In this document: one piece after another, positions 60,613-64,000 of the stretch
Layout of the letters: the number at the start of each line of letters is the position of its first letter
Numbering within the stretch: the stretch's first letter is position 1
Assembly: GCF_021491375.1 (NCBI RefSeq)
Contig: NZ_JAKEVY010000001.1
Coordinates: 992,001 to 1,056,000, forward strand
Source: Flavihumibacter fluminis
GTDB lineage: Bacteria; Bacteroidota; Bacteroidia; Chitinophagales; Chitinophagaceae
Reading direction: 5' to 3'
Length of the DNA: 64,000 bases
Made by a program: the position numbers and the translations under genes
Notes under the pieces: generated by a model
Database searches by the model: none
What the model was told of the DNA's origin: nothing
Seen by the model: the letters and a program-made list of their open reading frames with translations, nothing else

Positions 60613-63600
60613 TTATTGCTGAGCCAGGGAAATCCGGATCTGCAATCCGGCCCTTGTGGTGGTAATCGGAGCCGAGGTAGATATTTTAGGAATGGTTCTT
60701 CGCTGGTCAAAAAAGAGTCGCAGGTTCACCCGGTTATTCAGGACATAATCAATAGAAGGTGAAATGGTAATCACTTTCTGACCGGCTGTAGGCAAGGCGG
60801 CTTCCTGGTCGAGGCGACTATTGGCGGTTGCATCATCCCGTAAGCCCAGGTCCAATCGCATATTCAGATCATTTGACAATTCCTTGGAGGCCTGTTTGCT
60901 TCCAGGCAGTTTCACCTTGAAAGGCAGGTTCACGCCTCTCTTTCTCCAGCCTACTCCCAGCGTAAATTCTTCCGAACGCGCTTCACTCAACTGGAAGTCA
61001 ATCAAACTCAGACTCAGCTGCCGGCTCTTTTTGTATTCAAAGCGCAGGGTGAGCTGGTTGGTGAATTGCATATCAATATCCAGGAAGGGAGCAAATGCTT
61101 CTGAAATAGAAATATTCGGAACCAGGAAATAAGGATAAAAGTTACCGGTGGCCGTATCAATAAAACCAGGCGCATTCAATGCCAGCGGATCCGCAAAAAG
61201 CAGGTTGTTATTGAAACTGTTCATGCTGAGGTTACTGTTATACGCATGCGTCAGTGTTACATTGGTAAAGGTTTTCTCCATACCCGGTATCCTGGTTAGT
61301 CCGGTATAGGTTACCCGCCAGTTGGGCTTGGGCATAATATTGCGGAAAGGATTGGATCGCACACTGCTGTTATCCTGTTCAATCAAAGAAACAGATCTCG
61401 GATCCTTATTAGTATAAGCTGCAATAAAGGAAGGAATCAATACATCCTGGGCATACCGACTATACCCCTTATAGAATCCATCGGAAAGAAACTGTTCTGT
61501 AGGATCCAATTGCTGCCAGTAAGGATTCTTGGTTGCATTGCGTTCACTCAAAATGATCCGGTTCTCCTGGAAGCGTTTGAAGGTTTCCGTTACCTCATTC
61601 GGCTGGAATTTACCAAACAGGGTCTGATAGGAAATATAACTCACGTTAAAGGAGCCTGCTACATAAGGACTCAGTCTTGCAAAACTTCCATTGCCCACAG
61701 TGTCTTTGTATAATTCAGAATAATTCTTTCCGAAAGACTTATCCAGGTTCAGGTCAATCATCAGATCCCGTACCGGCATTAATTGTGCGGTTATACTTAA
61801 CCGTTGGTTAAAGTCCTGCCGGTTCAGGTTGTTTAATAAGGGGTTATTGGTGATGAGTCCCCTTCGCGCGAAATCATTGATGAAGGATGTATCCGGCTGC
61901 TTACCAAAAACAAATCCCCAACCCGGAGCAGTGGAACGGGTATTCATGCCCAGGAATTTGGTACTGTCTGTATATCCCGCCAGTGATGTGGATCCTGTTT
62001 CACTGTATTGCACACTTACCCGCTTCACTGAAGTGATGATTCTTCCTACAATTTTTACAACAGTTCCAATCTCCGGCAAGTCATTCGGATCTCTCTTGAT
62101 TTTCAATTTTCCTCTCTTATTTCGAACCGTATCCGGAGCAGGTTTCGCATTTGATTTATCCGGTTTTGGCGCATCCCAGTCGATGGCACGCAACCACCTG
62201 GATTTTGCATACAACCTGGTGAAATCCAGTTCAGCTGCCATGTTTTTCTCCTGTCCATTGGAGATAAAATTCCCCAGGCTCTTGGCAAACTCATCCTGCG
62301 AAGCAGTCAGCCAGTTGTAACGGGCGGTATAACCAACTCTCACTGTGGTCCAGTCGAGCAGCGGAACCTTTGCAGTTGGTAAGGTATAGGTTATATTGGC
62401 CGACTGATCATAGGTGGTATTACGTCCGCCCCTCCAGAACAATTGCCACATCCGACGGCGTTCTCTCTGATCCAGTCTGCCTGAATCTTCGTCTACCCTT
62501 GCCCGGTTGACTGCTGTAAAATCAATATTAAGCGACCGGGTAAGATCCCAGCGTAAATTATAATAACGATCAAAGGTGAAGTACTTGTCGTAGGTTTCGG
62601 GAATGATGCCTTTAGGGCCTCCCACATTACGCGGACGAATGGCTCCAAACTGCCGGTTTACATCTGCCCGGAAGCTTAATAAGGACGGTGCATAGTTCAG
62701 ATTAAACTCTTTCACCAGGTCGTACCATTTGGAAGGTCCCTTGAATTTTTTCTTGAAGGGCTCCCAATATTTTGGAGTGCCTACATAATTGTAACCCAAT
62801 CCCGCACGATGTTTGGCCATCTCTTCTGATTCAATCAGGGGACTGAATCTTTCCACCTTGGTATATGAATAACTCACATCAAAATTCTCCACACTATACA
62901 CTTTCTGTTTCTTACCGGAGGTATTCAGTTTTCGAACATTGGTGAAATTGACAGTTTTAGTTGTGGTTACATCCACCGCCTCTTTGCGAATGGAATCCCT
63001 GTCGGCGCCACTGGCAGCATCCAGCTTGTCTTTCAGTTTTACATCCAGGTCGTAGGGATCATACTCCGGTGTCAATACAGTTTGAGAATAACCAGCATAA
63101 ACTGGAATACTCACACCTGCTTTTTCAGGAAGGAGTTTGCCCAACTCCAGGTTGGTGGCCGCATCAAACTGTGTAAAGTTTTCGCGACTCCTTTCATTCA
63201 CTCGCTGCTCCAGGTTACCAAACCCGATACTGCGTGCAGCAGCTGACAAAGAAACGGTTCCCAGATCCGCCAGTTTGATATCAACCCGGCCGGTAGCAGC
63301 CCAACCGCCACTCTCATCCAGTGATGACAAACGCAATTCGTTGAACCATACCTCGGAACATACAGGCGCTCCGGAGTTGTTCACAATACCAAGGAACATA
63401 CCTCTCACTTCACCCAGGTTCGGGTTACCAAAGATGGCATAGGTTTTTCCATCTTCATCTGTTTCAGAATAATAGAGGTTGGTCTGGGTAGAATTATTCC
63501 TGCTCAGCTTCAGGTTGATCAATCGCTGTATAGATAAGTTCAATTCATTTTGTTGTGGCCAAACGATATCCGCCTGCGAATCTGTATAACGTCCGAATGG

Positions 63601-64000
63601 TGTAACCTTCAGGGGTATGCGAATTTCATAATAGTTGCCAACGAAATCATTTCCTATCCGGATCACTGCAGATAGCGCATTGTCCTGCACGGCAGGAGAA
63701 CCAACCACACTTTCCGCATGCACAAACATTCTCATCTGACCATACTGACGCAAATCCAGGTTCATCGTTTTGAATACCCCGCGGCCATCCCTGCTTGGCA
63801 GATTACAGAGCTTCATACTCATGGCCTGTTCGTTCTGCAGAATGTTGACGTTGTTATTACTTAATTGCTGAACGCGCAGAATGCCAGGAGGTATCAGGTA
63901 GTTCACCGGTTGACGGGAACCATTCTCTTCCACATTCACTGCCAGCACATTGAATTCGGTAGGCGCATTCGCCGGCAATGGCTTATAGGTTCCTGTTGTA
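60613..64000 (-). CDS. sprA: Type IX secretion system translocon SprA/Sov, C-terminal part
   Basis: The gene runs off the right edge; about 1129 C-terminal residues are visible of a protein normally near 2400. SprA forms the giant outer-membrane pore through which type IX cargo leaves the cell. Typical segments are the repeated beta-strand modules SEVWFNELRLSSLDESGGWAATGRVDIKLADLG, GAIRPRNVGGPKG, DQSANITYTLPTAKVPLLDW and the ending RAGLQIRISLAQQ. The start lies upstream of 64000. The surface protein at 54438-57089 with its type B domain is a likely client, and the PorE-like protein a possible partner. Confidence 0.95.
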   Translation of the reverse strand, partial: TTGTYKPLPANAPTEFNVLAVNVEENGSRQPVNYLIPPGILRVQQLSNNNVNILQNEQAMSMKLCNLPSRDGRGVFKTMNLDLRQYGQMRMFVHAESVVGSPAVQDNALSAVIRIGNDFVGNYYEIRIPLKVTPFGRYTDSQADIVWPQQNELNLSIQRLINLKLSRNNSTQTNLYYSETDEDGKTYAIFGNPNLGEVRGMFLGIVNNSGAPVCSEVWFNELRLSSLDESGGWAATGRVDIKLADLGTVSLSAAARSIGFGNLEQRVNERSRENFTQFDAATNLELGKLLPEKAGVSIPVYAGYSQTVLTPEYDPYDLDVKLKDKLDAASGADRDSIRKEAVDVTTTKTVNFTNVRKLNTSGKKQKVYSVENFDVSYSYTKVERFSPLIESEEMAKHRAGLGYNYVGTPKYWEPFKKKFKGPSKWYDLVKEFNLNYAPSLLSFRADVNRQFGAIRPRNVGGPKGIIPETYDKYFTFDRYYNLRWDLTRSLNIDFTAVNRARVDEDSGRLDQRERRRMWQLFWRGGRNTTYDQSANITYTLPTAKVPLLDWTTVRVGYTARYNWLTASQDEFAKSLGNFISNGQEKNMAAELDFTRLYAKSRWLRAIDWDAPKPDKSNAKPAPDTVRNKRGKLKIKRDPNDLPEIGTVVKIVGRIITSVKRVSVQYSETGSTSLAGYTDSTKFLGMNTRSTAPGWGFVFGKQPDTSFINDFARRGLITNNPLLNNLNRQDFNQRLSITAQLMPVRDLMIDLNLDKSFGKNYSELYKDTVGNGSFARLSPYVAGSFNVSYISYQTLFGKFQPNEVTETFKRFQENRIILSERNATKNPYWQQLDPTEQFLSDGFYKGYSRYAQDVLIPSFIAAYTNKDPRSVSLIEQDNSSVRSNPFRNIMPKPNWRVTYTGLTRIPGMEKTFTNVTLTHAYNSNLSMNSFNNNLLFADPLALNAPGFIDTATGNFYPYFLVPNISISEAFAPFLDIDMQFTNQLTLRFEYKKSRQLSLSLIDFQLSEARSEEFTLGVGWRKRGVNLPFKVKLPGSKQASKELSNDLNMRLDLGLRDDATANSRLDQEAALPTAGQKVITISPSIDYVLNNRVNLRLFFDQRRTIPKISTSAPITTTRAGLQIRISLAQQ

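Overview
The window is a chromosomal segment of a Bacteroidota bacterium, most likely a member of the Chitinophagaceae. The signs are Bacteroidota-type -7 promoter elements (TAnnTTTG), SusC/SusD outer-membrane pairs, type IX secretion components (SprA/Sov and a gliding-type B sorting domain), 2-oxoacid dehydrogenase E1 alpha and beta subunits fused in one chain, and DUF1573 proteins. Assignment to family is inference. No rRNA operon, CRISPR array or prophage is visible.

Layout. 1-6.8 kb: partial fused E1 gene, two tandem DUF1573 proteins, a small outer-membrane barrel, an AT-rich gene-free stretch, a PPK2 polyphosphate kinase and a class I aminotransferase. 6.8-7.5 kb: one intact tRNA-Met flanked by truncated tRNA copies that all carry the same small palindrome, with a minimal GIY-YIG nuclease gene directly downstream. 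7.6-13.4 kb: two lipoproteins, then a three-gene cluster with cysteine-rich motifs (small secreted protein, TonB-dependent receptor, Asp-box propeller) that looks like a metal or cofactor acquisition system. 13.4-19.9 kb: methyltransferase, cupin, carbonic anhydrase and a mutagenesis-type cassette (DnaE-like polymerase with an eroded PHP domain plus DNA polymerase IV).

19.9-29.2 kb is a clade II type nitrous oxide reduction cluster: a polytopic His-rich membrane protein, a Crp/Fnr regulator, a lipoprotein cytochrome c, NosZ, a membrane-NosL fusion, NosD, NosF, NosY and a truncated haemoglobin, with a convergent fasciclin lipoprotein. Four promoters (TonB cluster, crp/fnr gene, cytochrome c-nosZ, fasciclin) each have an ATGAY-N4-RTCAT type box (one is degenerate) whose centre lies 36.5 bp from the inner end of a TAnnTTTG-like element. 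This suggests one regulon that ties the cysteine-rich uptake cluster to denitrification.

29.3-46 kb: an IS1595-like transposase relic lacking the usual catalytic motif, a second fused E1, an FAH-family enzyme, pth-rplY-prs, radC, a DUF3467 protein, two outer-membrane proteins and a small SusC/SusD/DUF1735 locus. 46-60.5 kb: folD, queE, a PorE-like OmpA protein, dprA, guaB, lnt, hydrolases, a large PKD/type B-sorted surface protein, an SDR, and an ECF sigma factor operon. The window ends inside sprA, the type IX secretion translocon gene, on the minus strand.

Many housekeeping genes have the -7 element only 3-5 nt before the ATG, which predicts leaderless mRNAs.
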